Positions 25,278 to 32,443 of a DNA stretch of 59,992 nucleotides are shown here, piece after piece (the stretch's first letter is position 1; every line of letters begins with the position of its first letter). The notes under the pieces were generated by a model. That model was not told the origin of the DNA. It did not search any database and saw nothing but the letters and a program-made list of their open reading frames with translations. A program made the translations under genes and the position numbers. The stretch is from an uncultured Acetatifactor sp. (GTDB lineage: Bacteria; Bacillota; Clostridia; Lachnospirales; Lachnospiraceae): positions 1-59,992 of the forward strand of contig CAKSAM010000014.1 of assembly GCA_934436245.1 (NCBI GenBank), read 5' to 3'.

Positions 25278-26474
25278 TTAGTGATAGGGCCGCCCACACA
25301 GAACGATATTGCCGGTACTGTAAATGGGGCGGTAAACTACTTTTTTCTTACTGAGGGAAGCATCAATGATTTTGCCATCTCCGGCATAGATCCCAACATG
25401 GCTGATATTCATATATCTGTTATTCACCTCAAAGGAATAGAAAACCAGATCTCCGGGTGATAGCATATCGTAGGAGATAGCCAGATTGTTTTCTACGATG
25501 TAGCGTCCCTGAGAGGCCGCAGTATCGGATCCTTCATAGGATAAGTTGATTCCGCACTGTTCGTATACGTAATGGGTGAAAGAACTGCAGTCAAAATAGC
25601 CCTCTTCATTGCGCAGAACCTGGCTGTAAGGTGTCCCTAGCTTAGTAAGCGCAATGTCCACAGCATCGGTACCGGTTTTTCCGGGAGGAAGATATTCATT
25701 GATGTCTACCTTGTAGACGGTATCAAATAAAAACAGATGAAGGTTTGCAGCATAGTCAGCCGCCAGTTCTTTCTGTTCGTCAGTTAATGAAAAAACAGTG
25801 TCTGCAAAATAATCCATTCCGGCATACTCTATGACGTATTCGTGATGATAAACGGTATATTTTTTGCCACGTCCGTCGGTTTCTTCACGTTCTGTTACAT
25901 TTTCCGTATAGGTAAACAGGGTGGATGCCCGGCTTTTGATCTGTGACACCAGCCTGCTTACCTTAATGTTTCTATAATCATTCTCGGAAGCACAGTATTG
26001 TGATATGAGAAGAGTACTCTCATAGATAATGCGGTCCGAAAAATCGTCAGTGATGCTGTATTCATGATGGAGACCTAAACCGCTTGCGCATACTTCAATT
26101 GCATGGATCGTCTCGTCATGTTTTTCCCGTAGTGCCGCTTCCACCCGGGATTCAATGGACTCGATATTCTGCATGATCTTGGAATTGTCATTCAAGACAT
26201 CTTTAGAGGCAGTATCCATGCCCTCTGTACCAAAAATCAGAGAGGGTAGCAGTGACAGGTAGAGCACCGGGATTAGTAGCAATGAACCTACGGCAAGCAC
26301 AATTTTTGAGATTAGATGCCGGCTTTCCCACAGTCCGGCAGCAAGAGCTCCATACGGTCCCGCAGAAGCTCCTTTTGCAATATTGGCAATGGCTTTACCG
26401 GTTTTTATTGCGCCTTTTGCCATAGATGCCGCACTTGCAATGTTGGACAGGGTGTTCTTTTCTTCTTTTGCCAT
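25278..26474 (-). CDS. NlpC/P60 cell-wall hydrolase of the secretion system (VirB1-like role)
   Basis: A 398-residue protein: basic soluble start, a Gly/Ala-rich segment, a transmembrane helix (ISKIVLAVGSLLLIPVLYL), an extracytoplasmic helical region, and a C-terminal NlpC/P60 domain of about 120 residues. The catalytic Cys is in GYFDCSSFTHYVYEQ and the His in NISHVGIYAGDG. It would open peptidoglycan for the transfer channel. It overlaps the upstream gene by one base (TAATG), a coupled start. Confidence 0.9.
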   Translation of the reverse strand: MAKEEKNTLSNIASAASMAKGAIKTGKAIANIAKGASAGPYGALAAGLWESRHLISKIVLAVGSLLLIPVLYLSLLPSLIFGTEGMDTASKDVLNDNSKIMQNIESIESRVEAALREKHDETIHAIEVCASGLGLHHEYSITDDFSDRIIYESTLLISQYCASENDYRNIKVSRLVSQIKSRASTLFTYTENVTEREETDGRGKKYTVYHHEYVIEYAGMDYFADTVFSLTDEQKELAADYAANLHLFLFDTVYKVDINEYLPPGKTGTDAVDIALTKLGTPYSQVLRNEEGYFDCSSFTHYVYEQCGINLSYEGSDTAASQGRYIVENNLAISYDMLSPGDLVFYSFEVNNRYMNISHVGIYAGDGKIIDASLSKKKVVYRPIYSTGNIVLCGRPYH

Positions 26475-27361
26475 TACACTTTATCCTTCCGTTTTGGCAT
26501 ATCTGGGAGTCTTCTTACAACCGTCTCATGGTATGCAATCTCACCTGTGGGTGTCATATAAGGAGTCTTCTCTACGGTGGGGGCGGCATACTGCCTGTAC
26601 CAAACGGAGTTATCCTGCATGGTTACGGTATCGTAATTACCCCTCGGTGTCATATATTGCTCGGAACTATACATTCCAAAGCTGTCACCGTTTGGATGCG
26701 CAATGGAGGTTTCCGTACCCATGATGCGTCCACCGCCAATCTCAACGCCGGAAAAGCTTGGTGCATCCTCTTTTCCGACATGACCCATGTAGGAGGAGAG
26801 AGCTTTTGCTGCCTGCTCCCCCTGCATACTGCCGGTCATATTCATACTGCCCTGGGCAATCGCAGCTGTGATATTGTTTGCAAAGGCTCCGCCCTTGTTA
26901 AGGGAGGATTCATAGATTTTCCGGCTGATCGGATTGGATATGTGTCCGGTCATGGTATTAACAGTACTCTGGGTAATATGCCTGCCGACGGCACCCACAA
27001 GTCCTCCGGATAAAAAGGAAGCCTGGTTTTGTACCGAACCGCCCTGGATGGAACCACCGCGGAAAAAGGAACCTCCCTGGAGCGATTTTACGGAAGTGAT
27101 TCCCCTGGCAGCAATCATAAGTTCAGCCATCATGGATCCACCGGTACGTCCCACATTGACTCCGAGAGATGCCATAAAGGAGTCGATTTTCTGGCTGACC
27201 TTTAGAAAAGCAATCGCGCATAGGAACCAGATGAATACTCCGGCAGCCGATTGCTCTTTTCCAACCGCAGCTACTTCCTCCGGGGTTACTGCCATGACAG
27301 ATAGCGGTATAAGATAATAGAGGGTGATGCCAAGGATCAGGGTATTCTTTAATTGTTTCAT
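26474..27361 (-). CDS. Conjugal transfer membrane protein
   Basis: A 295-residue protein with a signal-like hydrophobic start (LILGITLYYLIPLSVMAV), a second hydrophobic segment (GVFIWFLCAIAFLKVSQKI), a Gly/Ser-rich repeat region (SLQGGSFFRGGSIQGGSVQ) and a polar C-terminus. Proteins with this layout lie between the VirB6-like and hydrolase genes in many Firmicute elements. No enzyme motif is present. It is probably a structural channel part. Coupled to the hydrolase gene by a one-base overlap. Confidence 0.72.
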   Translation of the reverse strand: MKQLKNTLILGITLYYLIPLSVMAVTPEEVAAVGKEQSAAGVFIWFLCAIAFLKVSQKIDSFMASLGVNVGRTGGSMMAELMIAARGITSVKSLQGGSFFRGGSIQGGSVQNQASFLSGGLVGAVGRHITQSTVNTMTGHISNPISRKIYESSLNKGGAFANNITAAIAQGSMNMTGSMQGEQAAKALSSYMGHVGKEDAPSFSGVEIGGGRIMGTETSIAHPNGDSFGMYSSEQYMTPRGNYDTVTMQDNSVWYRQYAAPTVEKTPYMTPTGEIAYHETVVRRLPDMPKRKDKV

Positions 27362-27370
27362 TGAGACCTC

Positions 27371-28081
27371 CTACAAAAATAGCGGATTCGACAGGAACGA
27401 ACCAACCATGGATGTAAATAGTTTTAAGCACCAGGCATTCATAATGAGCAAAAACACCTGCCCTGCAAGCATCCGACACCAGGAAGAAAAGATGTTGGAA
27501 GTAGACTTTGAAGCACCGCAGGCAAATGCAATCGGGGCGGTATATATAATAACCCCCAGTAAAACATACCGTTCTGCAGCCTCAAATAACAGCTTGATAT
27601 AGTTCCATGCAAGAACTAAAAGCAGGATCAGTGCGATGATGCCGATACTTCCATTTGAGATGACAGTTAAAATGGTAATCAGGACTGCGTTGAAATCTGC
27701 GAAGCTAAGTGGTGGCAACTCTGAAGTCAGGATCCAGTCGTAGGGAGTGCCTCCGATGGACAGTACAAGATCTGTAATTTCATCGCAGTAATAAATGAGG
27801 CCGATAAACAACACCGATCGGATGCTTAATTTCACCGGATCCTCGGCTTCTACCCCGGCAATCAGCCCAAAGTTCTTAAATAACTGCCAGATCCAGTTAA
27901 GAAGGACCAGCCCAACGGCTGTGGCAACAAAAATACTGTACATGGTTTCGGCTGCCGGGAAGAAACGTAGAAAGGTATTCATGTCACAGCCCAAAGTACC
28001 AAGGACTGATGTGGTAATGAGATCCAGGGCATTCATGACCTGCTCTGAGACCCATTCTACAATGCCGTCTAATATACCCAT
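27371..28081 (-). CDS. VirB6/TrbL-like channel membrane protein
   Basis: A 236-residue protein with about six membrane helices, including SIFVATAVGLVLLNWIWQLF, GSIGIIALILLLVLAWNYIK and LAGQVFLLIMNAWCLKLF, and the conserved-looking ERYVLLGVIIYTAPIAFACG. The number and spacing of helices match VirB6/TrbL-type proteins that line the transfer channel. AAAGGAGG precedes the ATG. Between the pilin-like gene and the Gly/Ser-rich membrane protein. Confidence 0.78.
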   Translation of the reverse strand: MGILDGIVEWVSEQVMNALDLITTSVLGTLGCDMNTFLRFFPAAETMYSIFVATAVGLVLLNWIWQLFKNFGLIAGVEAEDPVKLSIRSVLFIGLIYYCDEITDLVLSIGGTPYDWILTSELPPLSFADFNAVLITILTVISNGSIGIIALILLLVLAWNYIKLLFEAAERYVLLGVIIYTAPIAFACGASKSTSNIFSSWCRMLAGQVFLLIMNAWCLKLFTSMVGSFLSNPLFL

Positions 28082-28099
28082 GGCTCAGAGCCTCCTTTC

Positions 28100-28450
28100 C
28101 TAGCTTGTCCACTTGCCACCTGCAAAGAACGGAGATACATAGGCCATGATGAAACCCAGACCATTTAGGATGCACCAGGTAATCGCAATCCGTTTGAGCC
28201 ATGCCCTGGATTCGTCCACGGTTTTCCCGGATTTTGAAAAGTTCATAAGAAGCAGTGCGGTTGAGGCTGTGACAATGGCGGCAATGGTGGATATACCAAG
28301 GATTTTAGTATAGACATCTTTCATAATGTCTTCTGCTTTGGTCCACATATCAGTAGCTAGAACCGGATCTGACAGTAAGACAAAGAAGTAAGCGGCTGCA
28401 CCCAACCCGATAACAAGCTGGGGGTAAAGGTTTGTTTGCTTTCGTTTCAC
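28100..28450 (-). CDS. VirB2-like pilin or channel subunit
   Basis: About 116 residues: basic start, a first hydrophobic segment (LVIGLGAAAYFFVLLSDPVLA) that may be a cleaved leader ending at AxA-like LATD, then two helices (LGISTIAAIVTASTALLLMN, TWCILNGLGFIMAYVSPFF), the VirB2 pattern. The start is taken as GTG at 28450, with AGGAGG eight bases upstream. A longer reading from GTG 28474 would contain that ribosome binding site inside the gene. First gene of the VirB operon, behind a leader terminator. Confidence 0.78.
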   Translation of the reverse strand: MKRKQTNLYPQLVIGLGAAAYFFVLLSDPVLATDMWTKAEDIMKDVYTKILGISTIAAIVTASTALLLMNFSKSGKTVDESRAWLKRIAITWCILNGLGFIMAYVSPFFAGGKWTS

Positions 28451-28479
28451 GTAAGGTTCCTCCTGTTTTGACACAAAAA

Positions 28480-28506
28480 GAGCCGGTATCCAAAGATGAC
28501 CGGCTC
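28480..28506 (-). terminator. Leader terminator/attenuator of the VirB operon
   Basis: GAGCCGGT and ACCGGCTC pair over an 11-base loop and on the minus strand are followed by TTTTTGTG, then by the ribosome binding site of the VirB2-like gene. With the promoter at 28546-28574 it forms the same promoter-terminator-gene arrangement as the Tad operon. Confidence 0.7.
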
Positions 28507-28545
28507 CCGTGTGAGATAAAAATTGAGTGTGATTGATCAGTATCC

Positions 28546-28600
28546 ATTATAACGGTGGCAAAATTCCATGTAAATCGCATAACAGTGCCAGTGTTGGCAC
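28546..28600 (-). promoter_or_regulatory. Promoter, upstream block and palindrome of the VirB operon
   Basis: On the minus strand TTTACA (28569-28574), 17 bases, TATAAT (28546-28551). The block TGGCACTGTTATGCGA (28575-28590) abuts the -35 and is 13/16 identical to 11803-11818. The block is half of a palindrome, GTGCCA-N4-TGGCAC (28585-28600), a likely dimeric operator. Confidence 0.75.
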
Positions 28601-28615
28601 AAAGCTGTGTCAGTT

Positions 28616-29155
28616 TTATGACTGCGGCTTATTTGTTGGGAAAAACTGGTTTAACACCTTCAGGCAGTCCTTATTTGTGTATCCCCAGAGAACAGCACTT
28701 AAAGCCTCCACCGCTTCCGGACGTTTCCGGTAATAGGTACGCCTGGAGATATTCAAAATGTGTGGCCGTAAGCTTTCCACAATCTCTTCAATATTCTGCA
28801 ATTGTTGGGGGCAGAGGTAAGTGTAATACAAAATCCAGTAGTACTGTTCGCCGTGTTTATGCTTGCTTCTCAGAGTATCTACGGCATTGTTTAGCAGATC
28901 CAACATCTTCTTGCTGCGTGCTATGCTTTTGGCATAATTTTCGATATCGGTTCCATCCAAACTGGCACCTGCAGCATACACAGATTCCAAGAACTCTTCT
29001 ATGGTGGTGTCATATTCCAGCTCAAAGGTGTTGCGAACCTGCTGTACTGCAAGCTCCAGGTTCCAGACCGCATCGCGGTAGTTTTTTAATAACGCCCAGG
29101 TATCGTGGTATAACGGATTATCTTCCACGGTTGCATATTTCTTTTTGGTGTTCAT
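28616..29155 (-). CDS. Conjugative-element hypothetical helical protein
   Basis: A 179-residue, largely helical soluble protein (TWALLKNYRDAVWNLELAVQ, SKKMLDLLNNAVDTLRSKHK), rich in Tyr, with a region resembling a sigma-region-4-like or helix-turn-helix tail (PHILNISRRTYYRKRPEAVE). The start ATG overlaps the upstream TGA by one base, so it is coupled to the winged-helix gene. No known family. The promoter and palindrome of the VirB operon follow within 20-70 bases, so it could be the regulator that binds there; this is inference. Confidence 0.6.
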   Translation of the reverse strand: MNTKKKYATVEDNPLYHDTWALLKNYRDAVWNLELAVQQVRNTFELEYDTTIEEFLESVYAAGASLDGTDIENYAKSIARSKKMLDLLNNAVDTLRSKHKHGEQYYWILYYTYLCPQQLQNIEEIVESLRPHILNISRRTYYRKRPEAVEALSAVLWGYTNKDCLKVLNQFFPTNKPQS

Positions 29156-30324
29156 CAGGCAAGCCTCCCTTCCGGAGTGGTAGTACCAGGTTTTGTTCTG
29201 GCTGCATCCAACGGGTGGAGTGCTATTTCAAAACGATAATGTGTCTTGCCATCGGGACAACTGATGGATAGATAGTAATTTAATTCAGATCCCTTGCAGT
29301 CTGATAAGCTATATAATTTATATACTGTTTTGGGACATTCACAACAGGAAAGCCCTTGTGTAGCAAGGATTCCGGCTACTTTTTTGATGACTGCGCGAAT
29401 GTGCGATTCTGAAACGCTAGAGATCTTGTCTGAAACGCTGTTTATGGATGCATCAATAACAATCTGCTCATCCCGGATAGATGTATTATCCAGAACGGAA
29501 TTGTCATCAGGAATGTGGATAGGTACTTTGAATGTCATGGAGACCTCCTCTTTATCAATCATTACGTCGCTGATTGCGAACATGGTGGATAGGTAATTGC
29601 ACAAGTAGATGACACTACCGTGCCTGCCGCTAAAGGATACCAGTGATAAGTAGCCGATTCCCTGCAGTTTATTCAAAAGCCTACTGACCGAAGCCTTGGA
29701 TATCCCCCATCTCGAAGAGAGATCAGAATAGCTTATGAGTGGATTTTTAGTGGAGTTACGAAAATATACGACTGGTCCGATGTCCGATCCCTGGATCTGG
29801 GTATCGTTGTAAATGGCATGGAGCCACAGATCCAGTACGATGTCCATTTCTGAACAGCGTCCAAGACTGATTAGTTCGTGTGCAATGGAAATCGGGAAAA
29901 AGAAAAACCCTATGTCTTTCGCACAGGGATAGTTATATTCCAGCCAGGTGTTATTCTCTTTCCAGTCAGAAATAGTAAACTTGATAAGATTTCCGCGGGC
30001 CAGCTTACAGTAGGAGATGTAATGTTCAGTCTGGAGATAGTCGAGTATTGCCAGTGCCTGATGCTGGAAACGGACACGAAACCATTCGGAGAGATCCGAA
30101 AGTGTGCAGATCCATTCTCCGGGACTGATTAAATAGGAGATTCCCTCAATGCGCCTGTTGGAGCTTCTGAAGTTCGCAAACGAGCAAAGGACCATGTAAT
30201 AAAAAAGATAGGAACTTCCGTTTGTCCGGATGTTCCTATCTTCCATAAGATCTCTAAAAAAGCTTCTGTAAATACGACAGCGTGGGTAATCCACGATTTG
30301 TTTAATTTCAATTTGGTAATCCAT
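29155..30324 (-). CDS. Winged-helix protein at the element right end
   Basis: About 389 residues. An N-terminal domain (SYLFYYMVLCSFANFRSSNR, ISPGEWICTLSDLSEWFRVR) resembles replication-initiator-type or phage primosome winged helices. A second helix-turn-helix near residues 195-235 (ISYSDLSSRWGISKASVSRL, LLNKLQGIGYLSLVSF) is clear. The C-terminal third is variable, with CCECPK. The ATG at 30324 has GAGGAGG nine bases upstream. First gene at the tRNA-Leu end; a role in replication or in control of transfer is possible, unproved. Confidence 0.65.
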   Translation of the reverse strand: MDYQIEIKQIVDYPRCRIYRSFFRDLMEDRNIRTNGSSYLFYYMVLCSFANFRSSNRRIEGISYLISPGEWICTLSDLSEWFRVRFQHQALAILDYLQTEHYISYCKLARGNLIKFTISDWKENNTWLEYNYPCAKDIGFFFFPISIAHELISLGRCSEMDIVLDLWLHAIYNDTQIQGSDIGPVVYFRNSTKNPLISYSDLSSRWGISKASVSRLLNKLQGIGYLSLVSFSGRHGSVIYLCNYLSTMFAISDVMIDKEEVSMTFKVPIHIPDDNSVLDNTSIRDEQIVIDASINSVSDKISSVSESHIRAVIKKVAGILATQGLSCCECPKTVYKLYSLSDCKGSELNYYLSISCPDGKTHYRFEIALHPLDAARTKPGTTTPEGRLA

Positions 30325-30455
30325 GATTGACATCCTCCTCAATATTTGTCATGGCAGTGAACTGAAACTGATATGGCACAGTCCCAAACAAAATTCGGAT
30401 AGTATCCCTCCAAATGTAATTTGAAAGGCATTTTTTCAACTCAGTTTAGAACTAT

Positions 30456-30516
30456 GATATTTCGGGGGATTTTGCACAAAATTGTTGATAGAATGGATAT
30501 TTAAGGGGATATTGTA
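30456..30516. repeat. Direct repeat pair spaced 40 bp, next to the att site
   Basis: Copies at 30456-30476 and 30496-30516 share the pattern GATATTT-NN-GGGGAT-N-TTG-N-A (17 of 21 identical). Start-to-start spacing is exactly 40 bp, about four helical turns. They lie 40-100 bp from the tRNA-Leu fragment, so they may be arm-type sites for an integrase or excisionase. The rest of 30325-30553 shows nothing else clear. Confidence 0.5.
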
Positions 30517-30553
30517 TTCCGGTTATTTCTATTCATGTCGTAAAGATGGTATT

Positions 30554-30617
30554 GCTGGTCTAGGACTTAAAATCCCTCGGGGGCAACTCCGTGCCGGTTC
30601 AAGTCCGGCCACCAGCA
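30554..30617 (+). other. tRNA-Leu(UAA) 3' fragment, probable attR of the element
   Basis: From 30562 the sequence matches a tRNA-Leu from the anticodon arm (CTTAAAA loop, anticodon TAA) through the long variable arm and T arm (GTTCAAGTC loop) to the acceptor end CCACCAGCA at 30617. The D arm is missing. GCTGGT at 30554-30559 can pair with six acceptor bases but is separated from the anticodon arm by only two bases, so this is not a functional tRNA. All conjugation genes lie to its left, as expected of an attR whose intact tRNA lies off the left edge. Confidence 0.75.
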
Positions 30618-30627
30618 TACTTAATTA

Positions 30628-30672
30628 GTGAGAGGAACACGGTAGAAATGCCGTGTTTCTCTTATTTTTATT
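30628..30672 (+). terminator. Terminator after the tRNA-Leu fragment
   Basis: AACACGG and CCGTGTT, extended by GAGA/TCTC, form a hairpin followed by TTATTTTTATT. It is probably the original terminator of the tRNA-Leu gene now separated from it by the element. Confidence 0.6.
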
Positions 30673-30749
30673 GTGGATAATAAAAAGCTGGAATATAATG
30701 ACGTATAAACAACAGTAGTATATTCTTAAGTCGAAAATAAGGTGATATT

Positions 30750-30884
30750 ATGCTGACCAACACAATGGAGAAAGATATAGTTCATGGGCTGGTGGACATT
30801 TTCTCGGATAATATTTTGAAGATCATATTGTACGGATCTGTTGCCAGAAATGAGAATACCGGCATGAATTGCATATCTCCCTAA
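30750..30884 (+). pseudogene. Truncated MNT-type nucleotidyltransferase
   Basis: A 44-codon frame from ATG with AAGGTG upstream carries the start of a minimal nucleotidyltransferase: EKDIVHGLVDIFSDNILKII followed by LYGSVARNENTG, the GS-x-AR motif. The downstream catalytic Asp pair and the rest are missing. In complete systems such proteins are antitoxins of HEPN-MNT pairs. It is a decayed fragment directly beside the element junction. Confidence 0.6.
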
Positions 30885-30953
30885 AAACGAATATTCTTAA
30901 TAAGAGATATTTTGTTTGATTTGTATATAAAATATGAGAGAGGGTTGCGAAAG

Positions 30954-31808
30954 ATGAAAAAAAATATTATTACCGCACTGTTAATCACTATAATGATTTC
31001 TACTATGGCTGCCTGTGGAAATAAGTCTGATGTTGATGCTGTTGACGAAACAGTCATGGTTACTACAGAAGTTGTGGAAAATCCGACGGCAGATGCAGAT
31101 AAAGTGGTAGTCGGTACTGTTAATAAGGATGAAAATGCAAATGTGGCTACCGTGCCCTTAACTGATGAGAAAATGCCTGTAGAAAATACTACCCACAGTC
31201 CTGAAGTGAAGAGTACGGATGCACCGGAGACTACAGAAAAACCAAAGAGTACCGCAAAGCCCGGTACTACGCCTGCTCCAAAGAGTACGCCCACTCCGAA
31301 GGCGACAGCAACGCCCAAAGCAACAGAAGTACCAGTGCCGTCAGCTACGCCTGCTCCTGTTGAAACCCCTGTAATTACTTCTGCGCCAGCTGCGACACCG
31401 GTATCATCATGTCCGCATACCAGTACGCACGTAGAGAATGCTCATGATACCTATAAGGTGCCTATTTCCGGCGGCTGTAGTGAAATATGGCGTTATGCAA
31501 CCAGAGTGTGTAATGATTGTGGATACAACTTTGGAGAGGCACCTGATCATATAAATGATGAACATGCCGGTTATCATGTTATTACTCCTGGACGTACACG
31601 GACCTGTACCGAAGCAGGAGCCAAGGAGACAGCAACATGCGATTGTGGTTTTATGTATTGGGAAACCGGAGATGACGGACCTGCATTTGGACATGATTAT
31701 GTGAGAGAGTGGGATCATGATGAAACTGATGAGGAAGGAAAGGATCATGTGTATTTCCATTCTATCTGCAGAGGTTGTGGAGATATTTCTTCTGTCTGGG
31801 AAGAGTAA
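30954..31808 (+). CDS. Lipoprotein with Thr/Pro linker and Cys-rich zinc-ribbon-like domain
   Basis: About 284 residues. A lipoprotein signal (IITALLITIMISTMAACGNK, lipobox MAAC) is followed by about 100 residues of acidic then Thr/Pro/Lys-rich linker (TPAPKSTPTPKATATPKATE), a wall-spanning spacer. The C-terminal part has CxxC and His motifs (CPHTSTHVENAH, RVCNDCGYNFGEAPDH, ATCDCGFMYW, ICRGCGD), which look like repeated short metal-binding knuckles. Surface exposed; ligand unknown. The ATG at 30954 is chosen for the signal peptide. Confidence 0.75.
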   Translation: MKKNIITALLITIMISTMAACGNKSDVDAVDETVMVTTEVVENPTADADKVVVGTVNKDENANVATVPLTDEKMPVENTTHSPEVKSTDAPETTEKPKSTAKPGTTPAPKSTPTPKATATPKATEVPVPSATPAPVETPVITSAPAATPVSSCPHTSTHVENAHDTYKVPISGGCSEIWRYATRVCNDCGYNFGEAPDHINDEHAGYHVITPGRTRTCTEAGAKETATCDCGFMYWETGDDGPAFGHDYVREWDHDETDEEGKDHVYFHSICRGCGDISSVWEE

Positions 31809-31855
31809 GAAATTCAATAGAAACAAAGGATAAGAGATGCATGCAGGCGATCCTT

Positions 31856-32104
31856 TTATAAAAAATCTTTCCGCATAGGGTTGAATACATCGCAAAGAAT
31901 TCCTTCTTCCAGGCAGGTGACACCGTGGGTCACTCCGGAGGGCATGTAGACACTGTCTCCCTGATTTACGACCTTTGTCTCATCCCCAATGGTGAATTCA
32001 AAGCTTCCTTTGGCAATGAAAGCGCTATCACACAGGATGGCAAAAAAACAGCAGATCCCGCCAGATCTGCTGTTTCCTTCTGTGTATATAAGCGTGAGAA
32101 ACAC
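31856..32104 (-). pseudogene. Cupin-domain remnant
   Basis: The last 55 residues (SFEFTIGDETKVVNQGDSVY, MPSGVTHGVTCLEEG) are clearly the second half of a small cupin barrel, with the PSGVTHG turn and its His. The N-terminal residues in the frame are not cupin-like and no ribosome binding site is seen, so the gene has lost its start. Confidence 0.6.
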
Positions 32105-32133
32105 ACTTCTATCATAAATAAAGTATCTGCAAT

Positions 32134-32205
32134 TTAGAACTTCTCAGCAAAGCTCTTGTAGTACTCGTCAAAAAACTCGTTAACCTTTTCCATAATCTTC
32201 TTCAT
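32134..32205 (-). CDS. Candidate 23-residue amphipathic small protein
   Basis: ATG at 32205 to TAA at 32134 encodes Lys/Glu/Phe/Tyr-rich residues (KKIMEKVNEFFDEYYKSF) that form a strongly amphipathic helix. AAGGGTG lies about eight bases before the ATG. Too short for normal gene calling. It may be a small membrane-associated peptide, a leader, or the 5' relic of the broken cupin region. Confidence 0.4.
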   Translation of the reverse strand: MKKIMEKVNEFFDEYYKSFAEKF

Positions 32206-32443
32206 AATATTCACCCTTAACCTTTCTAAAACAAGTGAGTTGTTATGTGTCGTTTAAGGGGTCCGGCCTGACTTCCTTTTGATGATTATAATTTAACATA
32301 TTGCGCTTATAATGTGAAATACATATAATAAGAGTGTAATAATACTTTTTAGGTATCATAAGAAAGAAAATATAGGATGCCGCACGAGAAGGATCAGGAT
32401 ACTGGATTTTCAGGAAATGTGGGTGAAGGGAGAAGAGAAAAAG

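Noticed and set aside
1..30324. Relaxase and integrase genes
   Set aside because: No rolling-circle or MobA/MobL motif and no tyrosine or serine recombinase signature was found in any frame; they are expected outside the window.
30554..30617. Functional tRNA-Leu gene
   Set aside because: The D arm is missing and only two bases lie between the putative acceptor strand and the anticodon arm.
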